Source: Beijerinckiaceae bacterium
GTDB lineage: Bacteria; Pseudomonadota; Alphaproteobacteria; Rhizobiales; Beijerinckiaceae
Assembly: GCA_947456315.1 (NCBI GenBank)
Contig: CANGRU010000079.1
Coordinates: forward strand, 1-7,232
Direction: 5' to 3'
Length of the DNA stretch: 7,232 bases
The translations under genes were made by a program, and so were the position numbers. Shown here in pieces: positions 1 to 5,086 of this stretch (positions are counted from its first letter, which is position 1; each line of letters begins with the position of its first letter). The notes under the pieces were generated by a model. It ran no database searches, was not told the origin of the DNA, and saw only the letters and a list, made by a program, of their open reading frames with translations.

Positions 1-540
1 ACAGGCATCGCGTGCCACCACAATGCCGAAATCGAGATCGCGTGCGGCAAAGACGGTCGAGGCAATGCCGACATCGGTCGAGCCGCCGCAGATGATGATG
101 TTGACGATGCCGCGCACGCGCATCTGCAATTCGAGATCGGTCTGGAAGAAAGAGTTCCAGCGATGTTTTGGCACCATCACGTCGCCTTTGGCGGGGGCGA
201 GTTCGGGGGCCACTTCCGCATCTTTGGAATCGCCATAAAAGCGCGGCTTGATCACAGCGTCGGGCGCGCTCGTGGAGCCCAGATCCATATCCGTGTCGGT
301 GAGGCGCAACACGGTATCGGAGCCGTCGGGCGCGTGATGGCCGGAGGGGTAGAAAGCCGTCATGCCGACTTTACGTGCGCCCATCAAAAGGCGCTGCATA
401 TTGGGCAGGATGTTGCGGTCGGCGAGGAACTTCTGCTTGGCAGGATCGCGCGGGTGCAAATAGCCGTTGAGACTGTCGAACATGATGAGCCCGGTGTTTT
501 CTGCCGACAGCTCTTTTTCCATGCGGGATATTTTGGCCAT
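1..540 (-). CDS. Isochorismatase-family hydrolase, C-terminus outside window
   Basis: An uninterrupted minus-strand reading frame runs from an ATG at 540-538 to the window edge (180 codons, no stop reached). A GGAGAGG ribosome binding site lies a few bases upstream on the minus strand. The protein is probably cytoplasmic, with no signal peptide. It shows the isochorismatase/cysteine-hydrolase fold order: LIMFDSLNGY near residues 18-27 (D22 as catalytic Asp), VPKHRWNSFFQTDL at 123-136 (K125 as catalytic Lys), then CGGSTDVGIAST at 151-162 followed by AARD. In amidase-type members the last motif is TDVC, with Cys as nucleophile. Here the position is G158, as in true isochorismatases such as EntB and PhzD, which work without the Cys. 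C151 is seven residues away and is not the equivalent residue. Family assignment is secure; the substrate is unknown. It is transcribed divergently from the SDR gene. Confidence 0.9.
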   Translation of the reverse strand, partial: MAKISRMEKELSAENTGLIMFDSLNGYLHPRDPAKQKFLADRNILPNMQRLLMGARKVGMTAFYPSGHHAPDGSDTVLRLTDTDMDLGSTSAPDAVIKPRFYGDSKDAEVAPELAPAKGDVMVPKHRWNSFFQTDLELQMRVRGIVNIIICGGSTDVGIASTVFAARDLDFGIVVARDAC

Positions 541-574
541 GCCGCCTCTCCTTTTCTTGTTTTTGCGGAGCTTG

Positions 575-603
575 AGGATAGGGGCTTGCCCCGCCTCGCA
601 CAA
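575..603 (-). promoter_or_regulatory. Candidate sigma-70-type promoter for the isochorismatase-like gene
   Basis: Read on the minus strand, TTGTGC (603-598) is followed after exactly 17 bases by TATCCT (580-575). These match the -35 and -10 consensus at 3/6 and 4/6 positions. A start near 568 would leave a leader of about 28 nt that includes the GGAGAGG site. The spacer and -10 lie inside an imperfect inverted repeat, GAGG-ATA-GGGG-CTTG-CCCC-G-CCTC (574-597), which could be a regulator site. This rests on motif matching only. Confidence 0.45.
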
Positions 604-604
604 T

Positions 605-639
605 GGGCGGAAACTGGGGTGAAACACCGCCCAAGGCGG
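605..639 (+). promoter_or_regulatory. Two mutually exclusive small hairpins upstream of the SDR gene
   Basis: GGGCGG (605-610) can pair with CCGCCC (627-632), while CCGCC (627-631) can instead pair with GGCGG (635-639) across a CAA loop. Both options use the same middle segment, and the second ends five bases before the GGGAGG ribosome binding site (644-649). The arrangement resembles a simple leader switch. In GC-rich DNA such short complementary runs also arise by chance, so regulatory function is speculative. I found no convincing plus-strand promoter in 541-655. Confidence 0.2.
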
Positions 640-655
640 GACAGGGAGGCAGGGT

Positions 656-1606
656 ATGAGTGTTCTGGTTACGGGGGCGGGGCTCGTCGGCACATCTTTC
701 GCGCGGCAGGCCATCCAGCGGGGGGAGAGGATCGTCTTTTTCGATCCCGAGCCGCGCCAGAGCTTTATCGATTTCAAATGCGGCAAGGGAAAAGCGGAGT
801 TGGTGCGCGGCGATGTGCGCGATCTGCCGGCTCTGCTGGATACCGTGAAAAAGCACAAGATTGAGACGCTTGTGCACACCGCCGGATTGATCGGCGGGCG
901 CGTGCAGCAATCCCTGTCGCTGGCTTTCGATATCAATCTGGGCGGCACGCGCAATGTGGCCGAGGTGATGCGGCTCGCGGGCCTGCGCCGTCTCGTCCAT
1001 ATTTCGACCTTCGGTGTCTATGACACGCGCCGCGAGATGCCAGCCCAAGTGGATGAGGCTTTTCCGCGCGGCGCGGGGCGGGGCTATGGCAATCTGAAAG
1101 TGGCCAAGGAAGTGCTGCTCGAAGCCTATGCCGATCTGCACAAGTTCGAGCTCGTCATGCTGCGGCCAGCCAATGTCTATGGCTTTGGGCATTTCTGGGC
1201 GGGCTCGTCGGGCGGGGCCAAAATGCAGGCTTTGCTGGAGGCGGGACTGGCGGGCGGCAAGGCGCGCATCCCCTCGGCCGAGACCATGGCGAATGAGTAT
1301 ATTTATGCCGATGATATGGGGCGGGCGGTTGATCTGGCCGTAACCAAACCCGCAGCGGCGGGGGGCATTTTCAACATCGGCAATGGCTTTGTGACGCCTT
1401 TTGCGGAGGTTGTAGCGGCGGTGCGCCACCATTGTCCGGATCTGGATTTTGAGATCGAGCCGGGCGAGCCGCCCAAAAACAAATCAGCCCCACTTTCGAT
1501 CAGCGCAGCCGAAAAACATCTGGACTGGCGACCCGCTCACGACATTGTGGCTGGCTTTGGAGCCTATCTTTCGGAAATCAGGTCAGCCCGCGCAAAAGGG
1601 CTTTGA
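656..1606 (+). CDS. NAD-dependent epimerase/dehydratase family protein (extended SDR)
   Basis: This 316-residue protein has the usual length of an extended short-chain dehydrogenase/reductase. The ATG at 656 is supported by GGGAGG at 644-649 with a 6-nt spacer, and by the dinucleotide-binding motif starting only six residues in (TGAGLVG, 6-12). D30 at the end of the second strand favours NAD over NADP. GDVRD (52-56) would contact the adenine ring and HTAG (74-77) lies near the nicotinamide. T118 in HISTFGVYD, with Y144 and K148 (YGNLK), forms the catalytic Ser/Thr-Tyr-Lys set. RPANVYG (170-176) is the usual substrate-domain entry motif. It is a cytosolic enzyme acting on a sugar nucleotide or another hydroxy/keto substrate. 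The catabolic surroundings make a dehydrogenase or epimerase step in acid breakdown plausible, but the substrate cannot be read from sequence. It may be co-transcribed with the transporter genes 155 bp downstream. Confidence 0.9.
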   Translation: MSVLVTGAGLVGTSFARQAIQRGERIVFFDPEPRQSFIDFKCGKGKAELVRGDVRDLPALLDTVKKHKIETLVHTAGLIGGRVQQSLSLAFDINLGGTRNVAEVMRLAGLRRLVHISTFGVYDTRREMPAQVDEAFPRGAGRGYGNLKVAKEVLLEAYADLHKFELVMLRPANVYGFGHFWAGSSGGAKMQALLEAGLAGGKARIPSAETMANEYIYADDMGRAVDLAVTKPAAAGGIFNIGNGFVTPFAEVVAAVRHHCPDLDFEIEPGEPPKNKSAPLSISAAEKHLDWRPAHDIVAGFGAYLSEIRSARAKGL

Positions 1607-1761
1607 AAACATCCGACTTTGGTCGTTCTGCCCCCTGCGGGCATGGCATATCAAAGCGGAGGCCGCTAAGATCGAGCCAAGGGATATCAGGGGGGATAGA
1701 CGCGGCAGGCCCGGACAGGGTCGGCAGCTTGTCCTCTTTGTTCAATGTGGAGGATGAAAGC
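1607..1761 (+). other. Intergenic gap between the SDR gene and tctB
   Basis: This 155-bp stretch shows no coding signal of its own. A reading frame does extend upstream from tctB, but it lacks family similarity. It contains two small hairpins, TGCCC-CCTGC-GGGCA (1629-1643) and AGCGG-AGG-CCGCT (1655-1667). Neither is followed by a T tract, so they are not convincing terminators. No good -35/-10 pair was found, so tctBAC may be read through from the SDR gene or may use a promoter type I do not recognise. The tctB ribosome binding site GGAGG is at 1749-1753. Confidence 0.4.
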
Positions 1762-2268
1762 ATGTCGGGCCAGGTTGCACCGTCCGAAGACCAATCGCGA
1801 GGGCTGATCAAGTCCACACAGGAGCTGGGCGCAGGCCTGTTCCTGATTGCGATTGCTTTGTTTTTCTATTGGCAGGGGATGGATTTGCCGCGCGGCTCGC
1901 TGCGCGCGCTGGGGCCCGGCATGTTGCCCTTGGCACTGGTCACGCTGCTGGGCGTGGGCGGCCTGATGATGGTGATCTTTTCATTGTTTGAAGTGGGGCC
2001 ACGCCTTGAGCGCTGGTCGCTGCGCGGCCCGTTCTTCGTGTTCGGCGGCATCATTCTGTTCGCGCTGCTCATCCGCAGCTGCGGTTTGATGATTGCGGGA
2101 CCCGTGTCGATGATTTTCGGCATGATGGCGAGCGATGAATTCGAGCTCAAGGAAGCGACGATTTTTTCCATTGCGATGACCATCGTCTGCATCCTTCTTT
2201 TCAAGACGCTTTTGCGCCTGCCGATCCCCGTGATTGGCACGTTGCTTGAGCCGATCTTTCCTTTCTGA
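1762..2268 (+). CDS. tctB: TctB family small membrane subunit of a tripartite tricarboxylate transporter
   Basis: This 168-residue hydrophobic protein is the small integral membrane subunit of a TTT-type secondary importer in the inner membrane. It partners TctA and the periplasmic binding protein. After a polar N-terminus (1-20) come a membrane segment at about 22-38, the TctB hallmark loop GSLRALGPGMLP (45-56), and further hydrophobic segments at about 57-76, 90-120 (probably two short helices) and 132-152. Length and layout fit the family. I chose the ATG at 1762 because GGAGG lies 8 nt upstream (1749-1753) and homology starts here. An in-frame ATG at 1603 would add 53 polar residues with no membrane or family features. 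The stop is 18 bp before tctA, indicating one transcript. TctB sequences diverge widely, so the call also leans on the adjacent unmistakable tctA. Confidence 0.92.
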   Translation: MSGQVAPSEDQSRGLIKSTQELGAGLFLIAIALFFYWQGMDLPRGSLRALGPGMLPLALVTLLGVGGLMMVIFSLFEVGPRLERWSLRGPFFVFGGIILFALLIRSCGLMIAGPVSMIFGMMASDEFELKEATIFSIAMTIVCILLFKTLLRLPIPVIGTLLEPIFPF

Positions 2269-2286
2269 GCCGGAGAATTTTTCATC

Positions 2287-3789
2287 ATGGAAGCTTTCCT
2301 CGGCAATCTCGCAATGGGCTTTGGCGTTGCGCTGACGCTCAATAATATTTTCCTCTGTTTCGTCGGTTGTATGGTCGGCACGCTGATCGGCGTGTTGCCG
2401 GGTGTGGGCCCCATCGCCACCATTGCGATGCTCTTGCCCATCACCTTCGGTTTTGATCCGACGGGCGCGCTCATCATGCTGGCCGGCATTTATTACGGCG
2501 CGCAATATGGTGGTTCGACGACTGCCATTCTTGTGAACATTCCCGGTGAAGCGACTTCGGTTGTCACCGTGCTCGATGGTCACCAGATGGCCAAGCAGGG
2601 CCGCGCCGGTGTGGCGCTGGGCATGGCGGCTATGGGCTCGTTCTTCGCGGGCACTGTGGCCACGCTGTTCATCGCAGCTCTTGGCCAGCCTTTGACGAAA
2701 TTGGCGCAGCTGTTCGGCCCCGCCGAATATTTCTCGCTGATGATCATGGGTCTTGTGTTCGCGGTGGTGCTGGCACGCGGCTCGATTCTCAAAGCCATGT
2801 GCATGATCCTGCTCGGCCTGTTGCTGGCAACGGTCGGCACTGACCTTGAAACAGGTCAGGAGCGCATGACGCTTGGCATTCAGGATCTGTCGGACGGTGT
2901 CGACTTTGCCGTTCTCGCCATGGGTATTTTCGGTTTTGCGGAAATCGTCCGCAATCTTGAAAATCCCGAGACGCGTGACGTTGTGCGCGCCGCCATTGGT
3001 CGTTTGTGGCCCAGTAAGGATGACTTCCGCCAGTCTTATTTCCCGATCCTGCGTGGCACGCTGATTGGTGCCATTCTCGGTATTCTGCCGGGCAATGGCG
3101 CGGTGCTGGGTCCGTTTGCGTCTTACACGGTCGAAAAGAAGATCGCGAAAGATCCCAAGCGCTTTGGTCGCGGTGCGATTGAAGGCGTGGCAGGTCCTGA
3201 ATCAGCGAATAATGCGGGTGCGCAAACGGCCTTCATTCCGCTGCTGACGCTGGGCATTCCGCCCAACGCCGTGATGGCTTTGATGGTCGGTGCAATGACC
3301 ATTCACGGCATCATTCCGGGCCCGCAGGTGATGACCAAGAACCCGGAATTGTTCTGGGGCATGGTCGCCTCCATGTGGCTGGGCAATCTGATGCTGGTCA
3401 TCATCAACCTGCCGCTCATCGGTCTGTGGGTGAAGCTCCTGCAGGTGCCGTACCGCATGATGTTCCCGGCGATCATGATCTTCTGCTGCATCGGCATTTA
3501 CTCGATCAACAATTCCACCAGTGACGTGCTGTTCACGGCCTTCTTCGGTCTGGTCGGCTATACGCTGCTGAAATTCGGTTTCGAGCCTGCCCCGATGTTG
3601 CTCGGCTTCGTGCTCGGCAAACTGATGGAAGAAAAGCTGCGTCAGGCCTTGATCCTGTCGCGTGGTTCTTTCTCGACCTTCATCGAGCGTCCGGTTTCGG
3701 CTGGTCTGCTGCTGGTGGCGGTCGTCATGCTGGCGATTGCATTGCTGCCGTCGATCCAGAAGGGTCGCGACGAAGTCTTCACCGAGTAG
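2287..3789 (+). CDS. tctA: TctA family large permease subunit of a tripartite tricarboxylate transporter
   Basis: This 500-residue polytopic membrane protein has the typical TctA length. It forms the translocation pathway of the TTT importer and probably couples uptake to an ion gradient. Signature motifs appear in both internally related halves: GTLIGVLPGVGP (31-42) and GAILGILPGNGA (261-272). YYGAQYGGSTTAILVNIPGE (69-88) and ESANNAGAQTAFIPLLTLGI (305-324) are the most conserved stretches of the family. Ten or more hydrophobic segments are visible. The start is preceded by GGAGA at 2272-2276 with a 10-nt spacer, 18 bp after tctB. The family handles citrate, other tri- and dicarboxylates and aromatic acids such as terephthalate; specificity comes mainly from the binding protein, so substrate cannot be assigned here. 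No truncation or frameshift is seen. Confidence 0.97.
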   Translation: MEAFLGNLAMGFGVALTLNNIFLCFVGCMVGTLIGVLPGVGPIATIAMLLPITFGFDPTGALIMLAGIYYGAQYGGSTTAILVNIPGEATSVVTVLDGHQMAKQGRAGVALGMAAMGSFFAGTVATLFIAALGQPLTKLAQLFGPAEYFSLMIMGLVFAVVLARGSILKAMCMILLGLLLATVGTDLETGQERMTLGIQDLSDGVDFAVLAMGIFGFAEIVRNLENPETRDVVRAAIGRLWPSKDDFRQSYFPILRGTLIGAILGILPGNGAVLGPFASYTVEKKIAKDPKRFGRGAIEGVAGPESANNAGAQTAFIPLLTLGIPPNAVMALMVGAMTIHGIIPGPQVMTKNPELFWGMVASMWLGNLMLVIINLPLIGLWVKLLQVPYRMMFPAIMIFCCIGIYSINNSTSDVLFTAFFGLVGYTLLKFGFEPAPMLLGFVLGKLMEEKLRQALILSRGSFSTFIERPVSAGLLLVAVVMLAIALLPSIQKGRDEVFTE

Positions 3790-3801
3790 TTCACATTTAC
3801 G

Positions 3802-3837
3802 ACATCGGGCGAGGGAGTCACTTCCGTCGCCCGATGT
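3802..3837 (+). terminator. Strong hairpin between tctA and tctC (attenuator or mRNA-processing type)
   Basis: The arms ACATCGGGCGA (3802-3812) and TCGCCCGATGT (3827-3837) are perfectly complementary over 11 bp around a 14-nt loop. The loop can extend the stem with GGAG/TTCC after one G-G mismatch. It begins 12 nt after the tctA stop. The sequence that follows (TCCCTCCC) has no T run, so a classical intrinsic terminator is unlikely. The placement fits partial termination or a 3'-end stabiliser that sets different levels of permease and binding protein. The inverted repeat is directly visible; the role is inferred. Confidence 0.6.
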
Positions 3838-3901
3838 TCCCTCCCATATTCTCTTTCAGGTGCCGATGAATGGCCCGAACAAGAGAGTGGGAGCGAATTG
3901 C

Positions 3902-4864
3902 ATGAAGAAGCTCGTCCTGGCGCTGGCCGCCACCGCGATGATGGCCGGCGCTGCGCAGGCCCAGTCCTATCCCAACCGTCCCGTTACGATGATCGTCCCC
4001 TTTGCTGCGGGCGGACCGACAGACATTGTCGCGCGCATTGTGGGCGAGCATATGTCGAAGACGCTGGGCCAGCAGATCGTCGTTGAGAATGTCGCCGGTG
4101 CTGGTGGCACCACGGGCATCACGCGCGCTGCCCAATCCAAGAATGATGGCTACACCATTATGATGGGACATATGGGCACACATGGTGCTGCCCCCGCGCT
4201 CTACGCCAATTTGAAATATGATCCGGTGAAAGATTTCGAGCCGGTCGGCATGGCCGCTGGCACGCCGATTCTGATCGTTGGTAAAAAGAACTTCCCGGCC
4301 AAAGACCTCAAGGAAATGATGGCCTATCTCAAGGCCAATCCGGACAAGGTGAACCAAGCGCATGCGGGTATTGGTGCTGTGTCACATATGACGTGCATCA
4401 TGTTCAACAGCCAGCTCGGCATCAAGCCGACGGCCGTGCCTTATAGCGGCACAGGACCAGCTTTGAATGATCTTGTGTCGGGTCAGGTCGATTATATGTG
4501 CGACCAGATCGTCAACCTTGTGCAGCAGATCAAGGCAGGCTCGATCAAGGCCTATGCGATTGCGACACCCGTGCGCTCGCCGGCTCTCCCCGATGTGCCA
4601 ACCACTGTTGAAGCGGGCATGCCCGAGTATCAGGTGACCGCTTGGAACGCGATTTTCGCGCCCAAGGACACGCCCAAAGAGGTTGTGACCGCGCTGACCG
4701 ACGCACTCAACAAGGCGCTGGATGACGAGGCCACCAAGGGTCGTCTGCTCGAGCTGGGTGGCGTCTTGCCCACCAAGGATGAGCGTGGCGGCAAATGGCT
4801 TGGCGAGTTCGTGGGCAAGGAAGTCGCCCGCTGGACGCCCGTGCTGAAGGATGCACCGAAGTAA
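3902..4864 (+). CDS. tctC: Bug/TctC family periplasmic substrate-binding protein of the TTT importer
   Basis: This 320-residue secreted protein binds the solute in the periplasm and delivers it to TctA/TctB. A Sec signal peptide is clear: MKK, a hydrophobic stretch to about residue 17, and AQA before the likely cleavage site at 20/21. The mature protein starts with the Bug landmark PNRPVTMIVPFAAGGPTDI (24-42). ENVAGAGGTTG (62-72) and VPYSGTGPALNDLVSGQVDY (179-198) supply conserved ligand-pocket loops. C165 and C200 could form a disulfide. The ATG at 3902 is set by the signal peptide and by GGGAG at 3889-3893 (8-nt spacer); an in-frame ATG at 3662 overlaps tctA and would bury the signal peptide. 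It lies after tctA rather than first in the operon, behind a hairpin. The ligand is probably a carboxylate, perhaps aromatic given the neighbours; Bug proteins are too divergent to say more. Confidence 0.95.
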   Translation: MKKLVLALAATAMMAGAAQAQSYPNRPVTMIVPFAAGGPTDIVARIVGEHMSKTLGQQIVVENVAGAGGTTGITRAAQSKNDGYTIMMGHMGTHGAAPALYANLKYDPVKDFEPVGMAAGTPILIVGKKNFPAKDLKEMMAYLKANPDKVNQAHAGIGAVSHMTCIMFNSQLGIKPTAVPYSGTGPALNDLVSGQVDYMCDQIVNLVQQIKAGSIKAYAIATPVRSPALPDVPTTVEAGMPEYQVTAWNAIFAPKDTPKEVVTALTDALNKALDDEATKGRLLELGGVLPTKDERGGKWLGEFVGKEVARWTPVLKDAPK

Positions 4865-4876
4865 GGAGCGTTAGTC

Positions 4877-4927
4877 CCCTCTCCCGCATGCGGGAGAGGG
4901 TGGCCGCCGGAGGCGGTCGGGTGAGGG
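4877..4927 (+). repeat. 51-bp palindromic intergenic element, copy 1 (plus orientation)
   Basis: This copy starts 12 bp after the tctC stop. It consists of a perfect 24-bp palindrome (arms CCCTCTCCCGCA and TGCGGGAGAGGG, 4877-4900), then a second small stem CCGCC-GGA-GGCGG (4904-4916, extendable by a G-T pair), then GGGTGAGGG (4919-4927). From general familiarity it resembles the hairpin repeats scattered between genes in rhizobial genomes; no search was made. It could act as a transcription terminator or 3'-end protector for tctC, although no T tract follows. A diverged inverted copy lies 17 bp further on. Confidence 0.8.
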
Positions 4928-4944
4928 TGGGCGCGGCTGAACTG

Positions 4945-4995
4945 CCCTCCTCCGCCCTGCTCCGCAGGGCACCTTCTCCCGCTAGCGGGAGAAGG
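4945..4995 (-). repeat. 51-bp palindromic intergenic element, copy 2 (minus orientation)
   Basis: Read on the minus strand from 4995 to 4945, this is the same 51-base design as the copy at 4877-4927. It has a perfect 24-bp palindrome (arms CCTTCTCCCGCT and AGCGGGAGAAGG, 4972-4995), the stem GCCCTGC/GCAGGGC around a 3-nt loop (4954-4970), and a closing GGAGGAGGG. An ungapped alignment by eye gives 39 of 51 identical positions. The two copies face each other head to tail-inverted, so the 119-bp region 4877-4995 can also fold as one long imperfect hairpin. Confidence 0.8.
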
Positions 4996-5008
4996 ACTGG
5001 CGCACGGT

Positions 5009-5033
5009 CATATTCTCAAAAATTGAGAATATG
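5009..5033 (+). promoter_or_regulatory. Operator-like perfect palindrome upstream of the dioxygenase gene
   Basis: CATATTCTCAA (5009-5019) and TTGAGAATATG (5023-5033) are perfect inverted repeats separated by AAA. The site is AT-rich in a GC-rich setting and ends two bases before a candidate -35 box, 54 bp upstream of the dioxygenase start codon. That is where a dimeric activator commonly binds. The IclR-family regulator encoded two genes downstream is the obvious candidate protein, but the link is inferred from position only. No T tract follows, so a terminator is less likely. Confidence 0.65.
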
Positions 5034-5035
5034 GA

Positions 5036-5064
5036 TTGACTCTCTCCGGAGGCTCTCCTAGCTT
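5036..5064 (+). promoter_or_regulatory. Candidate promoter for the dioxygenase-iclR-hydroxylase operon
   Basis: TTGACT (5036-5041) matches the -35 consensus at five of six positions. It is followed after 17 bases by TAGCTT (5059-5064), a weak -10 with three of six matches. A start near 5071 would give a very short leader just containing the GGGAGG ribosome binding site (5075-5080). A weak -10 beneath an upstream palindrome is typical of an activator-dependent promoter. Confidence 0.45.
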
Positions 5065-5086
5065 CTCGGGCAAAGGGAGGACTTCC

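Noticed and set aside
163..864. 233-codon plus-strand open frame across the isochorismatase-like gene and the divergent promoter region
   Set aside because: It is antisense to a motif-bearing gene and runs into the SDR gene in another frame, with no family similarity.
371..1432. 353-codon open frame on the minus strand opposite the SDR gene
   Set aside because: It is a shadow of GC-rich coding: His/Arg/Pro-rich, no recognisable motif, and it overlaps both a clear SDR gene and the isochorismatase-like gene.
1603..1761. N-terminal extension of TctB from an upstream in-frame ATG
   Set aside because: The extra 53 residues are polar and unlike the family, the ATG overlaps the SDR stop region, and a good GGAGG site precedes the ATG at 1762.
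1866..2583. Two overlapping 200-codon minus-strand frames opposite tctB and tctA
   Set aside because: Their compositions (Met/Ser/Pro/Lys-rich and Arg/His/Asp-rich) are typical antisense images of membrane-protein genes; no domain is seen.
3662..3901. N-terminal extension of TctC from an ATG inside tctA
   Set aside because: It would overlap tctA by 128 bases and place the clear Sec signal peptide at residue 81.
4877..4995. Inverted palindromes considered as insertion-sequence ends or a CRISPR array
   Set aside because: There is no transposase gene between them, no target-site duplication was visible, and there are only two copies without spacers.
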